Assembly: GCA_050013395.1 (NCBI GenBank)
Contig: JBEKFI010000077.1
Coordinates: 1 to 15,320 of the forward strand
Length of the DNA stretch: 15,320 nt
Origin: JBEKZD01 sp050013395
Lineage (GTDB): Bacteria; Verrucomicrobiota; Verrucomicrobiia; Palsa-1439
Direction of reading: 5' to 3'
In this document: piece by piece, positions 1 through 6,030 of the stretch
Position numbering within the stretch: position 1 is the stretch's first letter
How the letters are laid out: every line of letters starts with the position of its first letter
Made by a program: the position numbers and the translations under genes
Notes under the pieces: model-generated
The model's input: only the letters and a program-made list of their open reading frames with translations
Told to the model about the DNA's origin: nothing
Databases searched by the model: none

Positions 1-1009
1 GCGCGCACATGAACAGCGGCAGCTTGTCCTCCTGCATGTCGCGGTTGTACGTCAGCGGCAGTCCCTTCAACATCGTCAGCACCGCCATCAGGTGACCGTA
101 GAGCCGGCCCGTCTTGCCGCGCACGAGTTCCGCGACGTCGGGATTCTTCTTCTGCGGCATCAGCGACGAGCCGGTGGTGTAGGCATCGGCAATCGTGATG
201 AAGCCGAACTCGGCGCTCGACCACAGGATCAAATCTTCCGCGAGACGCGACAGATGCATCCCGCAAATCGCCGCTGCCGCCAGAAATTCCACGACGAAAT
301 CGCGGTCGCTGACGGCATCCATCGAGTTTTGCGTCACGCCGTCGAACCCGAGCAGTTTGGCGACGTAGGCGCGGTCGAGCTTGATCGTGCTGCCGGCGAT
401 CGCGCCCGAGCCAAGCGGGCAGACGTTGGCGCGCCGGGCGCAGTCGTCGAAGCGATGCGCGTCGCGCTCAAGCATCTCGACGTAGGCCAGCAGGTGATGC
501 GCGAACAGAACCGGTTGCGCCCGCTGCAAGTGTGTGTAGCCGGGCACGACGACGTCCGCGTTGCGCTCGGCGAGCGACACCAGCGCGCGTTGCAGCTCGC
601 CGATGCTCAGCTGCGTCTGTCGGACGGCGTCGCGCAGCCAGAGGCGCATGTCGGTGGCGACCTGGTCGTTGCGGCTGCGGGCGGTATGGAGTTTCTTGCC
701 GACGGCGCCGATCTTGCGGACGAGCACCGCCTCGATGTTCATGTGCACGTCTTCGCAGGCGGGATCCCATTTGAATTTGCCCAATTCGATCTCGCGTTCG
801 ATGGCGCGGAGGCCGCGTTCGATCTTCGCGACTTCGGATTTGGTGAGGATGCCGACCTTTGCGAGGCCTTTCGCGTGCGCGATGGAGCCGGCGATGTCGT
901 GACGCGACAGCATCCAGTCGAAGCTGATGCTCTCGGTGAAAGCCTGGACTTCTTTGGCGGGCGCGACGGAAAACCGTCCACCCCACGTCCGTTGTGGCGC
1001 TTTTTTCAT
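1..1009 (-). CDS. argH: Argininosuccinate lyase, C-terminus cut by window edge
   Basis: Catalyses the last step of arginine synthesis, splitting argininosuccinate into arginine and fumarate in the cytoplasm. The frame is open from the ATG at 1009 to the window edge, giving 336 residues of a family usually near 460, so roughly the last quarter is missing. The N-terminus (MKKAPQRTWGGRFS) has the family's WGGRF opening, which fixes the start; there is no clear Shine-Dalgarno before it. The middle has HTARSRNDQVATD and GYTHLQRAQPV, and the fumarase/lyase superfamily signature TGSSLMPQKKNPD lies at about residues 279-291; its loop carries the catalytic serine in characterised members. The preceding enzyme gene, argG, lies about 9 kb away on the same strand. 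Identification is secure; nothing can be said about the missing end. Confidence 0.97.
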   Translation of the reverse strand, partial: MKKAPQRTWGGRFSVAPAKEVQAFTESISFDWMLSRHDIAGSIAHAKGLAKVGILTKSEVAKIERGLRAIEREIELGKFKWDPACEDVHMNIEAVLVRKIGAVGKKLHTARSRNDQVATDMRLWLRDAVRQTQLSIGELQRALVSLAERNADVVVPGYTHLQRAQPVLFAHHLLAYVEMLERDAHRFDDCARRANVCPLGSGAIAGSTIKLDRAYVAKLLGFDGVTQNSMDAVSDRDFVVEFLAAAAICGMHLSRLAEDLILWSSAEFGFITIADAYTTGSSLMPQKKNPDVAELVRGKTGRLYGHLMAVLTMLKGLPLTYNRDMQEDKLPLFMCA

Positions 1010-1324
1010 GGCGGCGTGATTGTCGCCAATCGCGCGCGGGAATCAAGCCGGAATGGCACCGGGGGTTGAAGTGGGGCGCGTCTGCAAACTACCACCGTAG
1101 TAGCGCGGGCGTCCCGCCCGTAACCCCGCTGCAAGTCGCCAAACCAATGGGCGGGACGCCCGCCTGCGTGGCCGAAGCCACTTCGTCGCGGCGAAGGCCC
1201 GCGCTACTGTTTCCGCACCCGGTCTTGGTGGTGGTGTCGAGATGCGCTGCGTTGGAGCGTAGAGTGTCGGAGTCTTGCGGCGACAGAGAGCATCGGCCCA
1301 ACACTCCGTCAACCCGTTACTCCG
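1010..1324. other. 315-bp gene-free gap with repeats
   Basis: No open frame here looks like a gene. It would contain the promoter of argH, but I see no convincing -35/-10 pair or ribosome binding site before 1009. The middle is a compound palindrome (1099-1208) and the end is a degenerate 8-bp tandem repeat (1301-1332). The 1210-1300 stretch shows nothing I can name. Confidence 0.6.
1099..1208. repeat. 110-bp compound palindromic element
   Basis: The outer ends are an exact 12-bp inverted repeat, AGTAGCGCGGGC (1099-1110) and GCCCGCGCTACT (1197-1208). Inside lies an exact 15-bp inverted repeat, 1105-1119 and 1149-1163 (GCGGGCGTCCCGCCC and its complement). Each 15-mer can itself fold as GGGCG-nnn-CGCCC, with complementary loops TCC and GGA. 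Two further small hairpins follow: GTGGC-CGAA-GCCAC (1168-1181) and CTTCG-tcgcgg-CGAAG (1181-1196). Paired inverted hairpins resemble the REPIN architecture. No transposase is nearby, so any mobility would have to be supplied in trans. A second full copy is not visible in this window. Confidence 0.75.
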
Positions 1325-1332
1325 CTACTCCT
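1301..1332. repeat. Degenerate 8-bp tandem repeat across a stop codon
   Basis: Four consecutive 8-mers, ACACTCCG, TCAACCCG, TTACTCCG and CTACTCCT, share the pattern nnACTCCG. The last unit contains the stop codon (CTA on this strand, 1325-1327) of the minus-strand gene, so the repeat reaches into its coding end. The 11-mer TCCGCTACTCC at 1321-1331 recurs exactly at 3651-3661, just past the end of another minus-strand gene. Confidence 0.5.
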
Positions 1333-2122
1333 TTTCGCCCGGAGGCATCGGCGGCATAGAAGAACGTCCGCGCGGCATGCCGCCGGGCATTCCGCCCATC
1401 GAGTTCATCATCAGCTCCTGCGGGCTGCTGTAATGTTTGTAGTCGGACGGCGGCTCAAACAGCGACGCGGCGGGCTTGTGTTGGTTAATGTTCTGGAAGA
1501 GTGTGGTGATGACCGTGCCGCCTCCTGCATCGACTTCCGTTTGGATCGGGTAATCTTTCAAATCCGTGGCCTGCCATACCAGCGTATTCACCGACGGCCC
1601 GTTCTCTGGAGTAACGACCACCTTGTATTTCACACACGGATGGCCGTCGATAGTTTCCTTGCCGACCTCGGTTCGCTCCACTTTCGGCAGCTTGTTGGTT
1701 TCCGTGGACGATGAGCCTGCTCTCATGGGCAATTCGCAATAGGCCTTCAGTCCCGGATAAACCAGATAGCCCGTGCGCTTTTCAGGCAGCACAATGGTGA
1801 CGGTCTTGTCCATTCCCATCGCCTGCATCTGCGCGAGGGCCTGAGGAGGGATGCGGCCTCCTTGCATTTTCGCCATGTCCGTTTCCGTGCGTATTTTTCC
1901 TTCCAAAACCGCGTAGCTCGTCTCCATTTGCATTTCGTTACCGTCCGGGCCCTTGACAGTGGTGCGAGCAACGGCTGAGAAGGATTTGTCCTTGCCAAAA
2001 ATCTCGGCCAGAACGGCGCCCGGATCACGCCTCGGCCCGCCCAACATTCCCTGGGCGAAACCGACGGCACCCAACCCGCAGAGCGCCAAAGTCACAAGTG
2101 AAGCGATTCGAATTGTCCTCAT
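1325..2122 (-). CDS. Secreted DUF4412-like protein
   Basis: A 265-residue protein with a typical Sec signal peptide (MRTIRIASLVTLALCGLGAVGFA, predicted cut after residue 23), so it probably works in the periplasm or outside. The start is firm: AGGAGG lies 6 nt before the ATG at 2122. Residues about 45-215 alternate short strands and turns (MQMETSYAVLEGKIRTETD, TVTIVLPEKRTGYLVYPGLKAY, DGHPCVKYKVVV, LVWQATDLKDYPIQTEV), the pattern I associate with DUF4412 and LolA-like beta-sheet proteins that bind hydrophobic ligands; that assignment is by eye. The tail (about 232-265) is Met/Gly/Pro-rich low complexity (MGGMPGGMPRGRSSMPPMPP). It is divergent from the HAD phosphatase with 77 bp between starts. 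Function unknown. Confidence 0.85.
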   Translation of the reverse strand: MRTIRIASLVTLALCGLGAVGFAQGMLGGPRRDPGAVLAEIFGKDKSFSAVARTTVKGPDGNEMQMETSYAVLEGKIRTETDMAKMQGGRIPPQALAQMQAMGMDKTVTIVLPEKRTGYLVYPGLKAYCELPMRAGSSSTETNKLPKVERTEVGKETIDGHPCVKYKVVVTPENGPSVNTLVWQATDLKDYPIQTEVDAGGGTVITTLFQNINQHKPAASLFEPPSDYKHYSSPQELMMNSMGGMPGGMPRGRSSMPPMPPGEKE

Positions 2123-2141
2123 TATTTCCTCCTGATGATTG

Positions 2142-2168
2142 CCGCGATGTTACCGCGAAATCCCGCGA
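2142..2168. promoter_or_regulatory. Three CCGCGA direct repeats in a divergent promoter
   Basis: CCGCGA occurs at 2142-2147, 2153-2158 and 2163-2168. Spacings of 11 and 10 bp put all three on one face of the helix. They lie in the 77-bp gap between the divergent starts at 2122 (-) and 2200 (+), where an operator controlling one or both genes would sit. No matching -35/-10 pair is clear. Chance recurrence in GC-rich DNA is possible. Confidence 0.35.
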
Positions 2169-2199
2169 CCGTCTAGACGAATGTGATAAAGTTGTTCCG

Positions 2200-2907
2200 A
2201 TGACACGAGAATTTCGCGCTGTGCTTTTCGATCTGGACGGCACGTTGGCAAATACGCTGGCGGATCTAGCCAACGCGACCAATTGGGCGTTAGCGCAACT
2301 GGGTTGCCCAACGCACCCGGTGAATGCCTACCGCTACATGGTCGGCGACGGCGCGCGGCACCTTTGCGCGCGGGCGCTGCCGCCTGACAAACAATCGCTG
2401 ACCGACGAAGCCATCGGCCTCATGCGCCAGCACTATGAGGCACACTGCTTCGACATGACGCGGCTGTATCCGGGAATTCCCGGGCTGGTGTCGGCGCTCA
2501 CAGAGCGCCGCTACAGGCTGGCCGTGCTTTCCAACAAACCCGACAATTTCACCAAGCGCATGATTGCGCACTATTTTGGAGGGCGCCGCTCCGTCGGCGC
2601 CGCCGTGGACATCGAGCACGACGGAGCGTGCCCCTCCACAGGGCCTTTCCACATTGTGCGCGGTCAGTTGCCCAACGTTCCGCTCAAGCCCGACCCGACC
2701 GCCCCACTACAGATTGCGCAGGAGTTGGGCATCCCGCCCCCGCACTGGCTTTACCTCGGCGACACCAACACCGATATGCGCACGGCTCGTGTCGCAGGAA
2801 TGTACGCTGTAGGCGTGCTGTGGGGCTTTCGCGACCGCAACGAGCTTCTCGATAGCGGGGCGCAAGCGCTGGTCGCGACACCTGCGGAGGTCTTGACGTT
2901 GTTGTAG
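2200..2907 (+). CDS. gph: HAD-family phosphatase, phosphoglycolate phosphatase type
   Basis: A 235-residue haloacid dehalogenase phosphatase, most like phosphoglycolate phosphatase, which removes phosphate from 2-phosphoglycolate in the cytoplasm; the substrate is inferred. All four HAD motifs are present: FDLDGTL (nucleophile Asp11, acid/base Asp13), SNKPD (motif II Ser), LKPDPT (motif III Lys) and GDTNTD (motif IV). The helical cap lies at about residues 18-85. I start at the ATG at 2200, which puts motif I close to the N-terminus as is usual; the frame is open back to an ATG at 2098, but that would overlap the divergent gene. The ribosome binding site is weak. Between HYFGG and PFHIVRGQ there are about 20 extra residues (RRSVGAAVDIEHDGACPSTG) encoded by a palindromic repeat. 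Without them the protein would be near 215 residues, normal for the family. The gene symbol is tentative. Confidence 0.88.
   Translation: MTREFRAVLFDLDGTLANTLADLANATNWALAQLGCPTHPVNAYRYMVGDGARHLCARALPPDKQSLTDEAIGLMRQHYEAHCFDMTRLYPGIPGLVSALTERRYRLAVLSNKPDNFTKRMIAHYFGGRRSVGAAVDIEHDGACPSTGPFHIVRGQLPNVPLKPDPTAPLQIAQELGIPPPHWLYLGDTNTDMRTARVAGMYAVGVLWGFRDRNELLDSGAQALVATPAEVLTLL
2577..2638. repeat. 62-bp REPIN-like double palindrome inside the phosphatase gene
   Basis: The outer arms are inverted: TGGAGGG then CGCTCCGTCG on the left (from 2577), matched by CGACGGAGCG then CCCTCCA on the right (to 2638), i.e. 17 of 20 positions paired around a 3-bp mismatch. Each half is also a hairpin: GGCGCCG-CTCCGT-CGGCGCC (2582-2601) and GCACG-ACGGAG-CGTGC (2616-2631). 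The two 6-nt loops are exact complements. The element reads through without a stop and adds about 20 residues to the HAD protein between its cap and motif III. Two inverted hairpins form the REPIN plan; in-frame palindromes are known from Rickettsia palindromic elements. Confidence 0.7.
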
Positions 2908-2982
2908 GCCGCGTGCCCACACGCGGCGATTCACCTCTCCCCGCCACGTCAGGGGACATGGCCTACAACGAACCGTCAAGAC
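2890..2982. repeat. Long inverted repeat overlapping the phosphatase stop codon
   Basis: The left arm (2890-2910, GTCTTGACGTTGTTGTAGGCC in two blocks) matches the reverse complement of 2960-2982 with only a 2-nt gap and one mismatch. GTTGTAGGCC/GGCCTACAAC is exact. Within it is a tight hairpin, CCGCGTG-CCCA-CACGCGG (2909-2926). The left arm contains the last codons and TAG stop (2905-2907) of the phosphatase gene. Neither stem is followed by a T tract. Confidence 0.6.
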
Positions 2983-2983
2983 G

Positions 2984-3019
2984 AAGAGAGCGCCCCGCTT
3001 GCGCAGAGCGCTCCCTCTT
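2984..3019. terminator. Candidate bidirectional terminator between convergent genes
   Basis: AAGAGAGCGC (2984-2993) pairs with GCGCTCCCTCTT (3008-3019) as a 10-bp stem with a 2-nt bulge and a 14-nt loop. It lies between the convergent ends at 2907 (+) and 3044 (-). The + side ends in CTCTTTGG and the - side in CTCTTCGTCTTG, so the T runs are short and termination strength is uncertain. Confidence 0.45.
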
Positions 3020-3043
3020 TGGAACTGCTGTTCGGCTGTCGAA

Positions 3044-3364
3044 CTAACGACGGCCGCCGCGATTGAATTCGCGCTTCCCGCCGCGTCCGCCGCCGAAATC
3101 GCCGCGAGGACGCTCCTCACGAGGACGGGCTTCATTGACTGTCAGGGCTCGGCCGTCCAGTTCCTTGCCATTCAATTCGGCAACAGCCTTGGTGGCCTCT
3201 TCCTGCGAGCCCATTTCAACGAAGGCGAACCCGCGGGACTTGTTGGTAAACTTGTCCACGATAAGTTCGCATTTGACGACGTTGCCCGCCTGCTTGAACA
3301 GGTCGAGGATATCGCCTTCGGTGGTGTTGAACGACAGATTGCCTACGAATAGCTTGGTAGCCAT
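3044..3364 (-). CDS. RRM-domain RNA-binding protein with glycine/arginine-rich tail
   Basis: A 106-residue protein that is almost entirely one RNA recognition motif: RNP2 LFVGNL at residues 5-10 and RNP1 RGFAFVEM at 44-51, with the aromatic residues that stack on RNA. Residues about 82-106 (RPREERPRGDFGGGRGG and on to RGGRR) form a flexible basic RGG-like tail. Small single-RRM proteins of this layout occur in cyanobacteria and PVC bacteria, and some are cold-induced; no target can be named here. The ATG at 3364 is chosen because the RRM begins immediately after it; AAGGA lies 10 nt upstream. The gene stands alone, with a long leader (see 3387-3466) and a possible promoter at 3501-3528, which suggests post-transcriptional control. 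Confidence 0.95.
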   Translation of the reverse strand: MATKLFVGNLSFNTTEGDILDLFKQAGNVVKCELIVDKFTNKSRGFAFVEMGSQEEATKAVAELNGKELDGRALTVNEARPREERPRGDFGGGRGGKREFNRGGRR

Positions 3365-3386
3365 TATGGTTTATTCCTTCTGCTGC

Positions 3387-3466
3387 GGTAGGAGGTTTCC
3401 GTGACTGTTCCCGCTCATCGGGTTTCGGACTGTCACCGAGCTAACATGGTCGCCTGACAATCTACC
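3387..3466 (-). promoter_or_regulatory. Candidate structured 5' leader of the RRM gene
   Basis: Three nested pairings can be drawn in the leader on the minus strand: GGTAG/CTACC (3462-3466 with 3387-3391), GTGAC/GTCAC (3432-3436 with 3401-3405), and an inner CCCG-ATGAG-CGGG hairpin (3422-3410). The AAGGA ribosome binding site lies just downstream of the outermost stem. I do not recognise a named riboswitch or cold-shock element. The stems are short and could arise by chance. Confidence 0.35.
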
Positions 3467-3500
3467 AACTCACTCACTCTTCTATCGACTAGCGGAAATT

Positions 3501-3528
3501 AGTGTATGCGAAACAGCCAGAAGCGCAA
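3501..3528 (-). promoter_or_regulatory. Possible sigma-70-like promoter for the RRM gene
   Basis: On the minus strand TTGCGC (3523-3528) and TACACT (3501-3506) are separated by 16 bp, each a partial match to TTGACA/TATAAT. Transcription would begin near 3494 and give a leader of about 130 nt. The stretch around it is more AT-rich than its surroundings. Confidence 0.3.
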
Positions 3529-3598
3529 CAATTATTTTCCTGCCTGTTTGCCGCCGTCCGTCCGCCTGATCGGATACCGCTCAAGGCCCTGCACTGCC

Positions 3599-3626
3599 GC
3601 AACATACGCCGCTTCCACGGCGTTGC
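3599..3626. repeat. Hairpin past the end of the sigma operon
   Basis: ACGCCG-CTTCCA-CGGCGT (3606-3623) is a perfect 6-bp stem. Flanking GCAAC (3599-3603) and GTTGC (3622-3626) offer an alternative outer pairing. It lies about 50 bp past the last stop codon of the minus-strand operon. There is no T tract, so it may be a palindromic repeat or a weak terminator or RNA-stabilising stem. The rest of 3540-3674 shows nothing I can name. Confidence 0.4.
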
Positions 3627-3674
3627 AGAGGACGCCGCCAGCGCACAATGTCCGCTACTCCGCCACCTTTGTTT

Positions 3675-4595
3675 CTATTTTACCAGCTTCGGCAGGAGTC
3701 GTTCGGTCAATTTGGCGGCGGCTTCCTGGATGGCGGCTTTGCCGGTTTGGTGTTCGCCCAAGTCAACTGCCACCTCCGTCTGGCGATCGATGAACAGCAC
3801 CTTGCCACTGGTGCGATCCACGGCTTTCATCTCGACCCGTCCCTTGCAGCTCACCAAGTTGCCCTTGTGCATGCCTAATTCGCTGAACGCTTCGCCGGTG
3901 ATCTCCACGTCGGCCTTGAACACGGGGTCTTTTCTGTCGGCCAGCGTGAAACCGATTCTCTGGAGAATCGAGCTTACCTCCGTCTCGGCTGCCGGATCAA
4001 GCGACGGACCTCCGATGTGGCGCTCAGCGATCTCGACGGAAACGGTCGGCAGCTTCTTACCATCGACCTGTTTCTGAAGACGCGCGACAAGGTCTTCGGG
4101 CTTTTCCGCTTTAGCGACAAGCGTGTCGGCTTTGTCGGTAACGGTCTTGGCGATGCGCGCGGCCAGATCGCGCGCCATCTCCGGCACGGTGCCGATGCTG
4201 CCGCTGACCATCTCGCCATAGACGCGGCTTGTCTCCGTGCCGATGATCTTGGTGACGACCATTAGCTGCCGGTCAACGAGAAACGCCCGCCCGGTAACGA
4301 ACACTTTTGCGCCGGTGAGGTGGCTTACTTTCACGGCGGTCTCAGGCGTGATCGTGCCCGACAGGCTGGCTTCTTGTTCGCCCAGCGCCTTTTCAAGCTC
4401 CGCGCGCTCGACTGTGATCAGGTTCGGTTCCGCGGAAAGCCGCGCGTTGACCATGCTGGCTACCTTCGGGCCGAGGTCGCGGATGCCTTCGTCCTTCGAT
4501 TCGAAGTCGAACACGGCCACGGTCAACACATCGGCGTGCGCGATCGTCGCGATCGCAAGCAGCACCGCCATAAACAGACTTTGCTTCATTTTCAT
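3675..4595 (-). CDS. CsgG-like secreted protein
   Basis: A 306-residue protein with a signal peptide (MKMKQSLFMAVLLAIATIAHA, cut after residue 21). Residues about 25-150 look like the CsgG/TolB-N type domain: VAVFDFESK first strand, then LITVERAELEKALGEQEASLSG, then the HLTGAKVFVTGRAFLVDRQLMVVTKIIGTETSRVYGE sheet. A second alpha/beta region (about 185-306) begins VSVEIAERHIGG and repeats the VFKADVEITGEA / GRVEMKAVDRTSGKVLFIDRQTEV strand pattern. True CsgG is an outer-membrane lipoprotein pore; there is no lipobox cysteine here, so I expect a soluble periplasmic relative rather than a curli exporter. It is the last gene of the operon: its ATG overlaps the upstream TGA (ATGA), with AAAGGAGA just before it, implying coupled translation. 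Family fairly sure, role unknown. Confidence 0.85.
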   Translation of the reverse strand: MKMKQSLFMAVLLAIATIAHADVLTVAVFDFESKDEGIRDLGPKVASMVNARLSAEPNLITVERAELEKALGEQEASLSGTITPETAVKVSHLTGAKVFVTGRAFLVDRQLMVVTKIIGTETSRVYGEMVSGSIGTVPEMARDLAARIAKTVTDKADTLVAKAEKPEDLVARLQKQVDGKKLPTVSVEIAERHIGGPSLDPAAETEVSSILQRIGFTLADRKDPVFKADVEITGEAFSELGMHKGNLVSCKGRVEMKAVDRTSGKVLFIDRQTEVAVDLGEHQTGKAAIQEAAAKLTERLLPKLVK

Positions 4596-5428
4596 TCTGT
4601 CTCCTTTCGGTCTTCGGGTAACCGCAACGCCTCCGGCTCAAGAGCCAGCTCGGCGAAGCGTATTAGGTTCAGTTGCGCCGTCGGCGAATCGGCCAACGGC
4701 GAGACGCTGCTCGTTGAGGCGACAACGACGGTTCCCGTGCCGAGTCGCACGGCATACGCAGCAACGGGGGCGGATTTGCGGATCCAAACGGCAGCCATGC
4801 CGTCTTTCACACGTTTGATGACGGATTCGGGTAACTCCCTCGCGTTGAACCACACGACGGCCAGCCGCGCGTCCGACGGCTCCGTTTCCAGGTCCGTGAA
4901 TTCGACGCCTCCTTGTTTCATCAGCGAGCGCAATTGGTTGTCCGGGTCGAACAACCCGATCGGTTTCTCGCCCGCCAGTGCGCCCAACTTCTTGAGCAGA
5001 TCATCGGGATAAACCATGACCTCCGTGCGTCCGATGCCGATCCATTCGATCTGGAACCGCGTCACCGCCCGTAATGTGGGGAATTTGGCTGAGTACGTCT
5101 CGACCACGGTTTGCTTCGGCAGCAAGCGCAGTCGCTTCCAAGGCTGTGGATCGCCCAGAGGCATCGCCGAGCCGAAGCTGAGTTGGCGCAACCGCGCTTG
5201 CACATTTCCTTCGGCGGCTTCATCGCTTGAGTTGCGGAACATCACGCGAATCGTTTGCTCCCGCCCTGCGAACACCGCCGGCGGCTGCTCGTCGGGCATG
5301 ACCGCGATTTGTGCGGACGCTGCTGCCGGCGATAGGAGAATTGTGGCCGCCAACCCCATTCGCGGCAGTTCGGCCCACCCGCGAAGAAGCTTCGCTGCTA
5401 CAACGCGGATGTTGCGGACGAGTTTCAC
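4592..5428 (-). CDS. Secreted protein of unknown function in the sigma operon
   Basis: A 278-residue protein starting with GTG at 5428, which overlaps the previous stop codon (GTGA); GAGG lies 8 nt upstream. An N-terminal basic stretch is followed by a hydrophobic segment ending in ASA|Q (residues about 24-39), a likely signal peptide. Residues about 45-140 look like an immunoglobulin-like beta domain (QTIRVMFRNSSDEAAEGNVQARL, RFQIEWIGIGRTEVMVY). Residues about 141-265 look like an alpha/beta fold (KPIGLFDPDNQLRSLMKQGGVEFTDLE, LAVVWFNARELPESVIKRV, GTGTVVVASTSS), reminiscent of glutamine-amidotransferase-like or DUF4350-like domains, though no catalytic motif is visible. I do not recognise the family. 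Position between an anti-sigma-like protein and a CsgG-like protein suggests an envelope role. Confidence 0.8.
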   Translation of the reverse strand: MKLVRNIRVVAAKLLRGWAELPRMGLAATILLSPAAASAQIAVMPDEQPPAVFAGREQTIRVMFRNSSDEAAEGNVQARLRQLSFGSAMPLGDPQPWKRLRLLPKQTVVETYSAKFPTLRAVTRFQIEWIGIGRTEVMVYPDDLLKKLGALAGEKPIGLFDPDNQLRSLMKQGGVEFTDLETEPSDARLAVVWFNARELPESVIKRVKDGMAAVWIRKSAPVAAYAVRLGTGTVVVASTSSVSPLADSPTAQLNLIRFAELALEPEALRLPEDRKETE

Positions 5429-6006
5429 GACATAAACCTCAATGGTTGCGCGTCGATTCGATAGGCACCGATCCGTCGGGTTGGTTCCTCGTTGCTCCAG
5501 ACGGAGCGTTTGCCCACGACTAACACATCACCTTGACCGTTGGCCAACACGTCCCAGCTTTCGCCGTTGACGCGAATCTGCTGGCCGCTGAACGTGATGA
5601 ATGCGCGGCATTGCCGTTCCCGGCACACGTTGACGAGCAGCGGTGCCGACGCCGGCACGTCCGGCTTGTCCGCCAAATCCAATCGCACGCCTTGTTTGTC
5701 CATGGCGATGGCGCGCACCTGATTCGGAAACATCGCTTCGATCTCGCGATAAAGCTTCGCGTAGTTCGGCTCGGCAGGACGGCGCGTCTTGAGCCACAAA
5801 CCGACACCGAGAGCGAGGATGAGACACACCGTGCCAACTCCAAATCGCCAAGCCCAAGAGTGTCGTGCCGTGGTCGCGTCGATGCGCGTCCCCGCCGCAA
5901 GTTGCGCCGTGACGCGCTTGGGAAAGTTCTCCCAATACCCCGGCGAACGCTCAGGCACGCGCACGGCTTTCAAGAGCTCGTCCAAGTTTTTGTCGGCATC
6001 ATTCAT
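5425..6006 (-). CDS. Single-pass membrane protein, probable anti-sigma factor
   Basis: A 193-residue protein with a cytoplasmic-type N-terminus of about 50 residues, one transmembrane helix at about 51-72 (WAWRFGVGTVCLILALGVGLWL) and a C-terminal region of about 120 residues that would be periplasmic. This is the layout of membrane-bound anti-sigma factors, and the gene is in operon with an ECF sigma factor. The N-terminus (RSPGYWENFPKRVTAQL) has no Cys, so it lacks the HxxxCxxC zinc motif; any sigma binding would be by a different fold. The C-terminal part has two cysteines in VCRERQC, possibly a disulfide. The start at 6006 has AAGGG 7 nt upstream; the gap to the upstream gene is 24 bp. The anti-sigma role is inferred from topology and context. 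Confidence 0.75.
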   Translation of the reverse strand: MNDADKNLDELLKAVRVPERSPGYWENFPKRVTAQLAAGTRIDATTARHSWAWRFGVGTVCLILALGVGLWLKTRRPAEPNYAKLYREIEAMFPNQVRAIAMDKQGVRLDLADKPDVPASAPLLVNVCRERQCRAFITFSGQQIRVNGESWDVLANGQGDVLVVGKRSVWSNEEPTRRIGAYRIDAQPLRFMS

Positions 6007-6030
6007 CTTCCTACCCTTTATGACAACTGC

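Noticed and set aside
92..1069. 325-residue open frame on the + strand
   Set aside because: It is antisense to argH, whose family motifs are unmistakable; its composition (Ala/Arg/Gly-rich, no domain) is that of a GC-rich shadow frame.
2707..3135. 142-residue open frame on the minus strand
   Set aside because: Spans the HAD 3' end, the inverted repeat and the RRM gene in the wrong frame; no family features.
3502..4077. 191-residue open frame on the + strand
   Set aside because: Mostly antisense to the CsgG-like gene; Ser/Arg-rich with no domain character.
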